The notes below the pieces were generated by a model. That model made no database searches. It was not told where the DNA came from and saw only the letters and a list, made by a program, of their open reading frames with translations. A program made the translations under genes and the position numbers. From NCBI RefSeq assembly GCF_007988965.1, contig NZ_BJVD01000001.1, positions 682,001 through 746,000 of the forward strand: a stretch of 64,000 nt of DNA, written 5' to 3'. This document shows positions 17,925 through 26,118 of this stretch, piece after piece. This DNA is from Rummeliibacillus stabekisii (lineage in GTDB: Bacteria; Bacillota; Bacilli; Bacillales_A; Planococcaceae). Each line of letters starts with the position of its first letter. The stretch's first letter is position 1.

Positions 17925-17952
17925 TAAAGAAAAAGCGGGACAAGCCCGCTTT
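17925..17952 (-). terminator. Intrinsic terminator in the rpsO-pnp gap
   Basis: Perfect 8-base-pair stem (AAAGCGGG with CCCGCTTT, 5-base loop) followed by TTCTTT on the minus strand. It lies about 155 bases upstream of pnp and probably ends the rpsO transcript, or a short RNA from the gap. Confidence 0.8.
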
Positions 17953-17970
17953 CATCTCATGCATTTAATC

Positions 17971-18031
17971 TCGGCTCCTACTTCACTTCAATTGTGCAAC
18001 TTGTACACAATGAGGATGGAGTAGGTTTCGA
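17971..18031. other. Long imperfect inverted repeat in the rpsO-pnp gap
   Basis: Two 20-base arms (17977-17996 and 18006-18025) pair with nine continuous pairs at the base and six at the top around a small internal loop, and TCG/CGA flanks extend the stem. Counted with G-U pairs the plus-strand RNA would be more stable than the minus-strand one. Function is unknown; it lies between two other hairpins in a gap with no gene. Confidence 0.45.
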
Positions 18032-18044
18032 CTGATTGAACTAA

Positions 18045-18076
18045 CAAACAGCGCGGGCAGAATCCCTCGCTGTTTG
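18045..18076 (-). terminator. Hairpin just after rpsO
   Basis: Nine-base-pair stem (CAAACAGCG with CGCTGTTTG) with an internal GGG/CCC, starting 11 bases after the rpsO stop. There is no proper T run, so it may be a 3'-end protecting or processing hairpin rather than a true terminator. Confidence 0.45.
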
Positions 18077-18086
18077 ATGTTTCATT

Positions 18087-18356
18087 TTATCGGCGTAAGC
18101 CAAGTTTTGTAATAATTTCACGGTAACGTTGTACGTCGTTTTCACGTAAATATTTTAATAAGTTACGGCGACGACCGACCATTTTGAATAGACCGCGACG
18201 TGAGTGGTGGTCTTTTTTGTGAACACGTAAATGTTCGTTTAAGTTGTTAATCTCTTCCGTAAGGACAGCGATTTGAACTTCTGGTGAACCAGTATCACTT
18301 TCGTGTGTACGGTATTCAGCAATGATTTCGTTTTTGCGTTCTTGTGTTAGTGCCAT
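18087..18356 (-). CDS. rpsO: 30S ribosomal protein S15
   Basis: Primary rRNA-binding protein of the small subunit platform, 89 residues, the usual length. It shows [22 protein letters not shown] and [24 protein letters not shown] choose the ATG at 18356, which follows AGGAGGTG; the in-frame GTG at 18365 lies in that site. The leader of about 100 bases is structured and may carry S15 autoregulation. Confidence 0.97.
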   Translation of the reverse strand: MALTQERKNEIIAEYRTHESDTGSPEVQIAVLTEEINNLNEHLRVHKKDHHSRRGLFKMVGRRRNLLKYLRENDVQRYREIITKLGLRR

Positions 18357-18460
18357 CCTATTCACCTCCTACTGATTAAAAAATATCCCCTATTACTGAG
18401 CAACTCGTTGGTGATTCGTAGAGCCAAGTAATGGTTCAGCGCCGCTAGAAGCGGATCACT
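18357..18460 (-). promoter_or_regulatory. Structured rpsO leader, candidate S15 autoregulatory element
   Basis: From the predicted start of transcription near 18460 the leader can form a CCGC/GCGG hairpin and then a longer domain closed by ATTACT/AGTAAT with an inner GGCTC/GAGTT pairing, ending just before the ribosome binding site. S15 binds its own leader in several Firmicutes, using different folds. The pairing was done by eye; assignment to a known S15 leader class is not made. Confidence 0.35.
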
Positions 18461-18466
18461 TAGAAA

Positions 18467-18495
18467 ATAGTAACATAAACAAGTTACTCATGCAA
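18467..18495 (-). promoter_or_regulatory. Sigma-A promoter of rpsO
   Basis: On the minus strand -35 TTGCAT (18490-18495), 17-base spacer, and an extended -10 TGTTACTAT (hexamer 18467-18472). It lies directly after ribF and gives a leader of about 105 bases. Confidence 0.55.
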
Positions 18496-18506
18496 CTATA
18501 TTTGAT

Positions 18507-19457
18507 TTAAACTAATGAGCGCAAGTATTCTAATGCCTGTTGTTTATCAGCTTCAATTTGGGTTTTCAATGCCTCAATTCCACTGAATTTTCTTTCGCCT
18601 CGCAAGTATTTATACCAATCCACTTTCACTTCTTCACCATAGATATTTTTATCAAATTGGTCAATAAACACTTCAATCGTTAAATTCTTTTCATCTGGAT
18701 TTTTGAAAGTCGGTTTATAGCCGACATTACATACACCATTATGCCACTCATTCTGTACTTCAATCTTTACTGCATAGACACCAGTTGCCGGTATGAAAGT
18801 ACCTTCTGCTTCTTGAACATTGGCAGTTGGAAATCCAATTTCTCTGCCTCGCTTATCCCCATGAACCACAACGCCAGGGATTTGATATGGTCGTCCCAAC
18901 AAGTGGCGAACGGATTCCATATCGCCTTCTTTTAGGGCACTCCGAATCCGTGTAGAACTAATTTTATCTTCTTCAAACTGTTTTTTATCCACAATAGATA
19001 CCTCGTAATCGCCATTGCTAAGTTGTTTCATATCTTTCATTTTGCCGCTACCTTTCTTGCCAAATGAATAATCAAAGCCAGCACTTACATGTTTAATATT
19101 TAACTCGCGAATAAATATATCAACAAATTCAGATGGATTTAAATTGGCAAAATCAGAAGTAAAGCGAACAACAAATACAGTATCAACTTGCAATTTTTTC
19201 AGGATTTCAATCTTTTGTTTCAAAGGAGTGATATAAAACACTTGTTCTTTTCGGCCTCCCAATACAATGGAAGGGTGTGGATCAAATGTCATCACAGCTA
19301 ATTTTAAGTTTTTCGCTTTTGCTTGTTCTCTTGCCTCTTCTATAACCGCTTGATGACCAAGATGAATGCCGTCAAAAAAACCAATGGCTAGTGAGTAAGG
19401 GCCTTGAACTTCCGGCGAATTGATTTGATGCGGATACATGAGATGAATCACTTTCAT
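18507..19457 (-). CDS. ribF: Bifunctional riboflavin kinase/FMN adenylyltransferase
   Basis: Makes FMN and then FAD from riboflavin. The 316-residue protein has an N-terminal nucleotidyltransferase domain (SLAIGFFDGIHLGHQAVI; later SSTRIRSAL) and a C-terminal flavokinase domain beginning near residue 185 (GREIGFPTANVQ; TGVYAVKI). The ATG has TAGGAGG upstream. It follows truB by 16 bases, as in B. subtilis where the gene is called ribC. Confidence 0.95.
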   Translation of the reverse strand: MKVIHLMYPHQINSPEVQGPYSLAIGFFDGIHLGHQAVIEEAREQAKAKNLKLAVMTFDPHPSIVLGGRKEQVFYITPLKQKIEILKKLQVDTVFVVRFTSDFANLNPSEFVDIFIRELNIKHVSAGFDYSFGKKGSGKMKDMKQLSNGDYEVSIVDKKQFEEDKISSTRIRSALKEGDMESVRHLLGRPYQIPGVVVHGDKRGREIGFPTANVQEAEGTFIPATGVYAVKIEVQNEWHNGVCNVGYKPTFKNPDEKNLTIEVFIDQFDKNIYGEEVKVDWYKYLRGERKFSGIEALKTQIEADKQQALEYLRSLV

Positions 19458-19473
19458 AACAATTTCCTCCTAC

Positions 19474-20385
19474 CTAATCCACGTTTGGAAACATTTTTTC
19501 TGGTTTCATGAATCCCTCTTTTTCTGGATGCTTTATATATACAGCAACTGCAGAATTGCCTTTCATATAAACAATTTTATCATTTTTATTAAGCGCAGGA
19601 TGCATTAGCAGAACTTGTCCATTTTTAATGGCCTTTTCAATAGACTCAGTAAGCTCTATCTGTGGATATTCATAAAGTGCAAATTCCAATGGCTTCATGC
19701 ACTCTTGAAGCAAGCCGGCATCAACTTTTTCTTGTAATTCGGATAATGTAACACAATCGTCCTTTGTAAAGGTACCTGACTTGATGCGTACTAATGAAGC
19801 CATATGAGCAGGATACCCTAACGCTTCACCAATCTGCACAGCAAGCGTTCGAATATAAGTCCCTTTGCTACAGCTTATACGGACAGAGAACCGAATTTTT
19901 TCACCCTTATATTCTGTAGAATGGTCTAATAACTCCAATTCATAAATGGTCACTTGCCTTGTTGGACGTTCAACAGTTTCGCCCCGTCTTGCATATTCAT
20001 AAAGCTTTTTCCCATTTACTTTTACGGCAGAATACATAGGTGGGGTTTGATTGATTGTGCCGGTAAGCGATTGTAAAGCCTGAAGTAACTCATTGTGGCT
20101 AATTTGCTTTTCCGACAAATCTTCTTCCACTATCTCTCCTTCGGCATCTTCTGTAGTAGTGGAAACCCCAATTTCAATTACAGCCTCGTAGGTTTTTCCG
20201 GCATTCGTCAAATACTCAGCAAGCCTTGTAGCATTTCCTATGCATATTGGCAGCACACCTTCAACAGTGGGATCTAATGTGCCGGTATGCCCGACTTTCT
20301 TTGTATGTAAAATTTTTCGCACCTTGAATACACAATCGTGTGAAGTCATGCCTTTTTCTTTCCATAATGGTAAAATACCATGCAT
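19474..20385 (-). CDS. truB: tRNA pseudouridine-55 synthase
   Basis: Forms pseudouridine 55 in the T loop of tRNAs. The 303-residue protein starts MHGILPLWKEKGMTSHDC. The catalytic aspartate is Asp38 in GHTGTLDP, and the RISCSKGTYIRTLA segment is present. I choose the ATG at 20385, six bases after AAAGGAGTG; an in-frame GTG at 20394 lies in that site. A terminator at the end of rbfA separates it partly from the nusA-infB operon. Confidence 0.95.
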   Translation of the reverse strand: MHGILPLWKEKGMTSHDCVFKVRKILHTKKVGHTGTLDPTVEGVLPICIGNATRLAEYLTNAGKTYEAVIEIGVSTTTEDAEGEIVEEDLSEKQISHNELLQALQSLTGTINQTPPMYSAVKVNGKKLYEYARRGETVERPTRQVTIYELELLDHSTEYKGEKIRFSVRISCSKGTYIRTLAVQIGEALGYPAHMASLVRIKSGTFTKDDCVTLSELQEKVDAGLLQECMKPLEFALYEYPQIELTESIEKAIKNGQVLLMHPALNKNDKIVYMKGNSAVAVYIKHPEKEGFMKPEKMFPNVD

Positions 20386-20435
20386 GTAACTCACTCCTTT
20401 GCCAACATTACACCAAATATTTAATACGTTTTTTA

Positions 20436-20470
20436 AGAGAAAAAGCCTGCAAGCTCTAATTGCAGGCTTT
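20436..20470 (-). terminator. Intrinsic terminator between rbfA and truB
   Basis: Perfect 10-base-pair stem (AAAGCCTGCA with TGCAGGCTTT, 9-base loop) followed by TTCTC on the minus strand, beginning 4 bases after the rbfA stop. The T run is short, so some read-through into truB-ribF is likely. It is the apparent end of the rimP-to-rbfA operon. Confidence 0.75.
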
Positions 20471-20473
20471 TGT

Positions 20474-20824
20474 CTATTGGTCTTGTGAATCGTTCAGTTG
20501 GCGCAGCAATGAATCGATTCGATTGCCATATTCTACTGAAGAATCAAAAGCGAAAGAAAGTTCCGGTGTAACTCGCAAACGAATGCGGTGGCTAATTTCA
20601 GAGCGAATAAAACCCTTCGCCTTTTCAAGCCCTTTTAACGTATCCTGGCGTTCTCTTTCATTTCCTAGGCAAGTAATATATGCCGTCGCTTGTTGAAGAT
20701 CACCAGTTACCTCTACATCCGTTACAGTTACAAATCCAACTCTTGGATCTTTGATTTTACGGCTAATGATATCTGCCAATTCTTTTTTCATTTGTTCAGC
20801 GACACGTGTTGAGCGCATTGACAT
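20474..20824 (-). CDS. rbfA: Ribosome-binding factor A
   Basis: Late 30S assembly factor that helps 16S rRNA 5'-end maturation and cold adaptation. The 116-residue KH-type protein shows [23 protein letters not shown] and the [17 protein letters not shown] strand. The ATG has AGAGGTG upstream, 19 bases after ylxP. Confidence 0.95.
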   Translation of the reverse strand: MSMRSTRVAEQMKKELADIISRKIKDPRVGFVTVTDVEVTGDLQQATAYITCLGNERERQDTLKGLEKAKGFIRSEISHRIRLRVTPELSFAFDSSVEYGNRIDSLLRQLNDSQDQ

Positions 20825-20843
20825 AAACGTTCACCTCTATTTC

Positions 20844-21122
20844 TTATATAAACTCCCGATCAATGTGAAGGCATTGCCATTCCGGATTTGACTCAAGAAA
20901 AGCGATAGCCCGCTCTAGCTCTCTTTCCGCTGCTTGTTGTGAAGAAGCAACAGAAACAAGAGCTAGAAGCGTTCTTTGCCAAACATCTTGATGGTCTATC
21001 TCTGCAATAGAGATATTGTATTTCTGTTTTACACGCATAGTCATAGACTGCAAAACAGCACGTTTTTCTTTTAGCGAATGTGCAGCAGGAACAAAAAATT
21101 CACACTCTGCATATGCCATCAT
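20844..21122 (-). CDS. ylxP: YlxP family protein (DUF503)
   Basis: Small conserved protein of 92 residues always found between infB and rbfA in Bacillales, with the DUF503 pattern CEFFVPAAHSLKEKRAVLQSM. Its role is not established; the setting suggests ribosome assembly. The ATG overlaps the infB stop by one base (TAATG), and a second ATG follows at once, so the start may be one codon later. Confidence 0.9.
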   Translation of the reverse strand: MMAYAECEFFVPAAHSLKEKRAVLQSMTMRVKQKYNISIAEIDHQDVWQRTLLALVSVASSQQAAERELERAIAFLESNPEWQCLHIDREFI

Positions 21123-23668
21123 TAGCGTTTAATCTCTTCCATTACGAAGGCTTCGATTTGGTCGCCTACTTTAAGGTCATTGTAGTCTTTGATTGTAAAA
21201 CCACATTCATACCCTCTTGCAACTTCTTTTGCATCATCTTTGAAACGTTTTAAAGAATCTAACACACCTTCAAAGATAACAATTCCCTCGCGAATCACAC
21301 GTACACCACTGTCACGAGTTAATTTACCTTCTGTTACATAACCGCCGGCAATTGTACCAACTTTTGAAACTTTAAAGGTTTCGCGAATTTCTGCAGAACC
21401 GATTACTTTTTCTTCATATTCAGGATCTAGCATGCCTTTCATTGCAGCTTCAATCTCTTCAATTACTTTATAAATAATGCGGTGAAGACGAATATCTACA
21501 CCTTCAGCTTCTGCAGCACGTTTTGCATTGACATCAGGACGAACATTGAAACCAATTACAATTGCATTTGAAGCAGCTGCAAGTGAAATGTCAGATTCAG
21601 TAATAGCGCCCGCGCCTGTATGAATAATCTTCACATTAACGCCTTCTACATCAATTTTCATCAATGAAGCAGCCATTGCTTCAACTGTACCTTGAACATC
21701 TGCTTTGACAATTAAGTTTAATTCTTTCATATCGCCTTGTTTCATTTGTTCAAACAAGTTATCAAGTGTAACGCGTTGTTTTTCAGTACGCATTTCTTGG
21801 ATAGCAGTCGATTCGCGAGCTTCCCCTACTTGACGAGCTGTTTTTTCATCTTCAAATACAACAAAACGATCCCCTGCTTGTGGCACTTCATTTAAGCCAG
21901 TAATTTCTACAGGCGTAGATGGACCTGCGCTTTTCACGCGGCGACCAAGATCGTTGACCATTGCACGAACACGACCATACGTATGACCCACAACAATTGG
22001 ATCTCCTACATTTAGTGTACCGTTTTGAACTAATAATGTTGCTACAGAGCCACGGCCTTTATCTAATTGTGCTTCAATGACAGAGCCAATAGCACGACGT
22101 TTAGGATTTGCTTTTAATTCGCCTACTTCAGACACAAGCAAAATCATTTCAAGCAATTGGTCGATACCTTCGCCAGACAATGCAGAAATCGGTACAAAGA
22201 TAGTATCCCCGCCCCACGATTCTGGAACCAAACCATGTTCTGTTAATTCTTGCATCACACGATCAGGGTTTGCTGTTTGTTTATCCATTTTGTTGACAGC
22301 TACAATGATTGGAACTTCAGCAGCTTTTGCGTGGTTGATTGCTTCAATTGTTTGAGGCATAACACCGTCATCTGCAGCCACAACAAGGATTGTTAAATCG
22401 GTAATCTTAGCACCACGCGCACGCATAGTTGTGAAAGCGGCATGTCCTGGTGTGTCTAGGAAAGTAATCTTTTTGCCTTGGACAACAACTTGATAAGCAC
22501 CGATATGTTGTGTAATACCGCCCGCTTCGCCTTCTGTAACTTTAGTGTTACGGATAGAGTCAAGCAAAGTTGTTTTACCATGGTCAACGTGACCCATAAT
22601 TGTAACTACTGGCGGACGTTCTTTAATATCTGCAGTATCTTCATTTTCATCTTCTTCGAAGTAAGTATCTAAATCCGTAGCATCAATGCGTACTTCTTCT
22701 TCTACTTCAACACCGTAGTCTGCGCAAATTAATTCAATTGCGTCTTGATCAAGTTCTTGGTTGATTGTAGCCATAACACCAAGCATGAACAATTTTTTAA
22801 TGATTTCAGATGGTTCACGGCCTAATTTTTTAGCTAATTCACCAACGCTAAGTGATTCATAAAACGTGATTTTTTCTGGCAATTCTTTTTTCACAGCTGG
22901 CTGTGGTGCCGGTTGTGGACGATTCTTACGGCGCTGTCCGCCATGAATGCCTGGTTTGCGTCGTTGGTTGTTGTTACGGTTGCCGCCTTGTGCATTATTG
23001 CTACGGTTGCCGCCTCTTGCATTATTATTAGGGCGGTTGCCACCTTGTGTGTTGCTTGTTTGGCTACCGCTTCTAGCATTATTGTTAGAACGTTGGCCAC
23101 CTTGCGTATTGCTTGTTTGACTACCGCTTCTTGTATTATTATTCGGACGGTTGCCACCTTGCGTGTTGCTTGTTTGGCTGCCGCCTCTTGAATTATTGTT
23201 TGAACGGTTGCCACCTTGCGTGTTGCTCGTTTGGCTACCACCTCTTGAATTATTGTTTGGACGGTTGCCACCTTGCGTGTTGCTTGTTTGGCCACCACGA
23301 TTATTCGTTTGGCTTCGGTTTTGATTATTATTTGTTGATGGTCTTTGTTTTGAGTTGTCTTTTGAAGTTGAATTATTATTCATAGTACTTCCTTGGTTAT
23401 TATTTTGTTTTGTTTGAGCAGGACTAGAAGAGGGTTGCTCTTTTCTTGCTGCAGGACGAGTTCCTGGCTGCCCTTTTGTTGGGTTTGACTGTACACTCTG
23501 TTGTTGAGTGCCTTTTTTATATACATGATTTAATTTGCTAATCGTTTCTGGTTCTAACATGGACATATGATTCTTCACATCAATTTGGAGCTTAGATAAC
23601 TGATCAATCACTTCTTTACTTGACTGGCTTACTTGTTTCGCATATTCATGAACGCGTAATTTTGTCAT
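21122..23668 (-). CDS. infB: Translation initiation factor IF-2
   Basis: GTPase that brings initiator tRNA to the 30S subunit. The 848-residue protein is longer than B. subtilis IF-2 (716), because its N-terminus (residues about 60-260) is a low-complexity Asn/Gly/Gln region with 19-residue tandem repeats at 125-218. An IF-2N domain ([19 protein letters not shown]) precedes the G domain ([15 protein letters not shown] near 355, [12 protein letters not shown]) and the C-terminal domains. An internal ATG at codon 96 has its own ribosome binding site and could give a shorter isoform. Cotranscribed with nusA and ylxRQ. Confidence 0.97.
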   Translation of the reverse strand: MTKLRVHEYAKQVSQSSKEVIDQLSKLQIDVKNHMSMLEPETISKLNHVYKKGTQQQSVQSNPTKGQPGTRPAARKEQPSSSPAQTKQNNNQGSTMNNNSTSKDNSKQRPSTNNNQNRSQTNNRGGQTSNTQGGNRPNNNSRGGSQTSNTQGGNRSNNNSRGGSQTSNTQGGNRPNNNTRSGSQTSNTQGGQRSNNNARSGSQTSNTQGGNRPNNNARGGNRSNNAQGGNRNNNQRRKPGIHGGQRRKNRPQPAPQPAVKKELPEKITFYESLSVGELAKKLGREPSEIIKKLFMLGVMATINQELDQDAIELICADYGVEVEEEVRIDATDLDTYFEEDENEDTADIKERPPVVTIMGHVDHGKTTLLDSIRNTKVTEGEAGGITQHIGAYQVVVQGKKITFLDTPGHAAFTTMRARGAKITDLTILVVAADDGVMPQTIEAINHAKAAEVPIIVAVNKMDKQTANPDRVMQELTEHGLVPESWGGDTIFVPISALSGEGIDQLLEMILLVSEVGELKANPKRRAIGSVIEAQLDKGRGSVATLLVQNGTLNVGDPIVVGHTYGRVRAMVNDLGRRVKSAGPSTPVEITGLNEVPQAGDRFVVFEDEKTARQVGEARESTAIQEMRTEKQRVTLDNLFEQMKQGDMKELNLIVKADVQGTVEAMAASLMKIDVEGVNVKIIHTGAGAITESDISLAAASNAIVIGFNVRPDVNAKRAAEAEGVDIRLHRIIYKVIEEIEAAMKGMLDPEYEEKVIGSAEIRETFKVSKVGTIAGGYVTEGKLTRDSGVRVIREGIVIFEGVLDSLKRFKDDAKEVARGYECGFTIKDYNDLKVGDQIEAFVMEEIKR
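23015..23296 (-). repeat. Tandem 57-base repeats within infB
   Basis: About five units of 19 codons encode variants of [19 protein letters not shown] (one first unit is a codon short). Units differ at a few positions (Pro/Ser, Ser/Thr/Ala, Gly/Ser), so they have drifted but stay in frame. Such a region can expand or shrink by slippage and is likely to vary between strains. Confidence 0.9.
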
Positions 23669-23682
23669 GTACTCACCCCCGG

Positions 23683-23994
23683 TTAGATTTCGTTGAGTAG
23701 CTGAGACAGCTTTCTTGCAAAACCGCTGTCCATTATTGCTACGGAAACTCTCGCCTCCCTACCAAGGGCGTGTCCGAGAACATCCCTTGTTGAAAATTCG
23801 TGTAGCTCAACGTGAAAAGAATGGCATTTATCGGTTAGCTTCTTTCTAGTATTTTTCGAAGCATCTGTCGATAAAATAACCAGCTTAGCTTGCTGATTTC
23901 TTACTTCTTTTACTACCTGTTCTTCGCCGGTTACCACCTTGCGTGCGCTTGCGGCTATACCTAGCAAATTTAAAATTGCTTGTTCTTGATTCAT
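23683..23994 (-). CDS. ylxQ: L7Ae family K-turn RNA-binding protein YlxQ
   Basis: Small ribosome-associated L7Ae/L30e-fold protein, 103 residues, binding kink-turn RNAs. It shows [16 protein letters not shown] and [18 protein letters not shown]. It overlaps ylxR by four bases (ATGA), an arrangement kept across Bacillales, and lies 14 bases before infB. Confidence 0.92.
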   Translation of the reverse strand: MNQEQAILNLLGIAASARKVVTGEEQVVKEVRNQQAKLVILSTDASKNTRKKLTDKCHSFHVELHEFSTRDVLGHALGREARVSVAIMDSGFARKLSQLLNEI

Positions 23995-24269
23995 ATTCGA
24001 GTTTCCTTTTGAACAATTGCTAATAGATCATCGTATATATGTGCTGGAATTTCCACTTGAAGTTGGCGTTCAAACACATTTTTATCTTTTGCGGCTTGAA
24101 TCGCTGTAGCCGATTTCGAAACATATGCGCCGCGCCCCGATTTTTTTCCAGTCGGATCAACAGTTACTTCTCCTTCTTTGGAACGGACCACGCGAATCAT
24201 TTCTTTTTTCGGAAACATCTCTCCGGTAGCAATACATTTTCTCAAAGGTATTTTACGATTGGTCGGCAT
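23991..24269 (-). CDS. ylxR: YlxR/RnpM RNA-binding protein
   Basis: Basic 92-residue protein with the DUF448 pattern: KCIATGEMFPKKEMIRVVR, then VDPTGKKSGRGAYV. Relatives have been linked to RNase P RNA binding (RnpM) and to regulation of metabolic genes. It lies between nusA and ylxQ in the standard order. The ATG has AAAGGTG upstream. Confidence 0.92.
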   Translation of the reverse strand: MPTNRKIPLRKCIATGEMFPKKEMIRVVRSKEGEVTVDPTGKKSGRGAYVSKSATAIQAAKDKNVFERQLQVEIPAHIYDDLLAIVQKETRI

Positions 24270-24330
24270 CAGAATTCACCTTTCTTTTGACATTTGGGTT
24301 AATTGAAGACACTGACGTCAAAATCCCTTG

Positions 24331-25485
24331 TTAGTCTTCTTTGTATAGATCCACTTCAATTTCTTCTAGTGGCTCTTCATCTATCTCTTGTTCATAGATA
24401 TCAGCAGTTTGGACAATTTGCTCTTCTGAACGTGGATAAATGCCTAATTCAGTCGCATCTGTTTCGCTTTTAATATCGATTTTCCAGCCAGTTAATTTAG
24501 CTGCTAATCTTGCGTTTTGACCACGTTTACCGATTGCTAGAGACAACTGGTAATCTGGCACAACAACTGTAGTAGATTTTTCTTCTTCATTTACTTGGAC
24601 ATCTAGTACTTGTGAAGGGCTTAGTGCATTTGCTACAAATACCACTGGATCCTCAGACCACTCAACGATATCGATTTTTTCGCCGTGTAGTTCATTGACA
24701 ATCGTTTGTACGCGCGCTCCTTTTGCACCAACGCATGAACCCACAGGATCCACTTCTTCGTTATGTGCCACAACCGAAATTTTAGAACGGTCGCCTGCTT
24801 CGCGGGCAATCGATTTAATTTCTACTGTGCCTTCAAAAATTTCCGGCACTTCAAGTTCAAATAGACGACGTAGCAATCCAGGATGCGTACGTGAAACGAA
24901 TACTTGTGGTCCACGGGATGTGCGTTCTACTTTTGTAATATATACTTTTATCCGATCATGCGGTTTATATACTTCACCAGGAATTTGCTCGCTTTGCGGA
25001 AGAACCGCTTCAATTTTGCCAATTCCCACATAGATATTACGAGGATCTAAACGTTCGACTACACCGTTCATAATGTCATCAGCACGGTCTACATACTCTT
25101 CATAGACAATACCGCGTTCTGCTTCACGGAAACGTTGTGTCACAATTTGTTTAGCAGTTGTAGCTGCAATACGACCAAAATTGCGCGGTGTTTCTTCTTC
25201 TTCCACTACATCCCCAATTTCATAAGCCGGGTTAATTTTCTGCGCTTCTTCTATAGAAATTTGTAGGTGATCGTCTTCTATATCATCTTCTTCTACAACG
25301 TCTTTACGTGTAAACAAACGTACTGAGCCTTTATCTAAGTTTAAATCTACACGGACATTTGCCGCTTGATTGAAGTTCTTTTTATACGCATTAATGAGTG
25401 CCGCTTCAATCGCCTCAACGATGACATCTTTTGAGATACCTTTTGCTTCAAGTGCAGCGAACGCACCGACTAATTCCTTACTCAT
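24331..25485 (-). CDS. nusA: Transcription termination/antitermination factor NusA
   Basis: RNA polymerase-bound factor that stimulates pausing and intrinsic termination. The 384-residue protein has the N-terminal polymerase-binding domain, an S1 domain (residues about 135-200), and two KH domains (EVDPVGSCVGAKGARVQTI and YQLSLAIGKRGQNARLAAKLTGW). It ends in an acidic tail and lacks the extra C-terminal repeats of enterobacterial NusA, as expected for Bacillales. The promoter and terminator-like hairpin ahead of rimP suggest that it controls its own operon. Confidence 0.96.
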   Translation of the reverse strand: MSKELVGAFAALEAKGISKDVIVEAIEAALINAYKKNFNQAANVRVDLNLDKGSVRLFTRKDVVEEDDIEDDHLQISIEEAQKINPAYEIGDVVEEEETPRNFGRIAATTAKQIVTQRFREAERGIVYEEYVDRADDIMNGVVERLDPRNIYVGIGKIEAVLPQSEQIPGEVYKPHDRIKVYITKVERTSRGPQVFVSRTHPGLLRRLFELEVPEIFEGTVEIKSIAREAGDRSKISVVAHNEEVDPVGSCVGAKGARVQTIVNELHGEKIDIVEWSEDPVVFVANALSPSQVLDVQVNEEEKSTTVVVPDYQLSLAIGKRGQNARLAAKLTGWKIDIKSETDATELGIYPRSEEQIVQTADIYEQEIDEEPLEEIEVDLYKED

Positions 25486-25505
25486 TGTCCAATTTCACTC
25501 CTAAG

Positions 25506-25988
25506 TTAACGTTCTGCTGAAAAGTCAATTGCTAAACGGGCTTTGGCAATTTTATCTTTCGGTATGAGAACTTTTATTTTTCTAGTTTTAATTTTTACTG
25601 CAAGCTCAGCGCCTTCATCTGTGTAAGATTCTAGATAACCTTCAAATTCCTTCATGCCATTAATCGGCTCATATGATTTTATATGCACAAACTGATTAAC
25701 TGCTTTTACAAAATCCGCTTCTTTTTTTAATGGACGTTCCGCTCCTGGTGAGGAAACTTCCAAAAAGTAATTTTGTTCAATCGGGTCCACTTCATCCAGT
25801 TTCTCACTCAACAATTCGCTTACTTGTGCGCATTGTTCTATATCTATGCTTCCTTCAGGAGTATCCACATAAACGCGTAGAAACCATTCTCTGCCTTCTT
25901 TCACAAATTCAATCTCGACTAATTCAAGGTTCAGGCTTTCTACTATTGGTGTTACTAATTGTTCCACTTCTGTTGTAACCTTGCTCAT
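25506..25988 (-). CDS. rimP: Ribosome maturation factor RimP
   Basis: 30S assembly factor, 160 residues, first gene of the nusA-infB operon. It shows [27 protein letters not shown], the BLQ-type [14 protein letters not shown] segment and [15 protein letters not shown] choose the ATG at 25988, which has AGGAGG six bases upstream; the longer frame to 26018 has no such site and would start in the leader. Confidence 0.95.
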   Translation of the reverse strand: MSKVTTEVEQLVTPIVESLNLELVEIEFVKEGREWFLRVYVDTPEGSIDIEQCAQVSELLSEKLDEVDPIEQNYFLEVSSPGAERPLKKEADFVKAVNQFVHIKSYEPINGMKEFEGYLESYTDEGAELAVKIKTRKIKVLIPKDKIAKARLAIDFSAER

Positions 25989-26026
25989 ACAATCCTCCTG
26001 ACTAAAGTTTGTTGTCATAACAAGAG

Positions 26027-26052
26027 AAAAGAGCGGGATATCCCACTCTTTT
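26027..26052 (-). terminator. Terminator/attenuator hairpin in the rimP-nusA leader
   Basis: Twelve-base-pair stem (one G-U pair, 2-base gap, effectively a small loop) ending in CTCTTTTCTCTTG on the minus strand. It lies after polC but also about 25 bases downstream of the start predicted for the rimP promoter. It therefore both ends polC transcripts and can attenuate the operon that encodes NusA. Confidence 0.85.
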
Positions 26053-26083
26053 GCTGTCGTTCTATCAACAAATAATTGTCTAA

Positions 26084-26112
26084 ATTATAACACAATCGCA
26101 CCTTGAATGCAA
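26084..26112 (-). promoter_or_regulatory. Strong sigma-A promoter of the rimP-nusA-infB operon
   Basis: On the minus strand -35 TTGCAT (26107-26112), 17-base spacer and an extended perfect -10 TGTTATAAT (hexamer 26084-26089), directly after the polC stop codon. Confidence 0.75.
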
Positions 26113-26118
26113 CTAGGG

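Noticed and set aside
18464-18488. AGTAAC/GTTACT hairpin after ribF as a terminator
   Set aside because: Only six pairs without a T run, and it coincides with a good promoter for rpsO. The symmetry is probably incidental.
22891-23298. Long alternative frame on the minus strand, and plus-strand frames, over the infB repeats
   Set aside because: The 57-base repeat unit keeps other frames open too; the repeated pseudo-peptides follow from that and not from selection.
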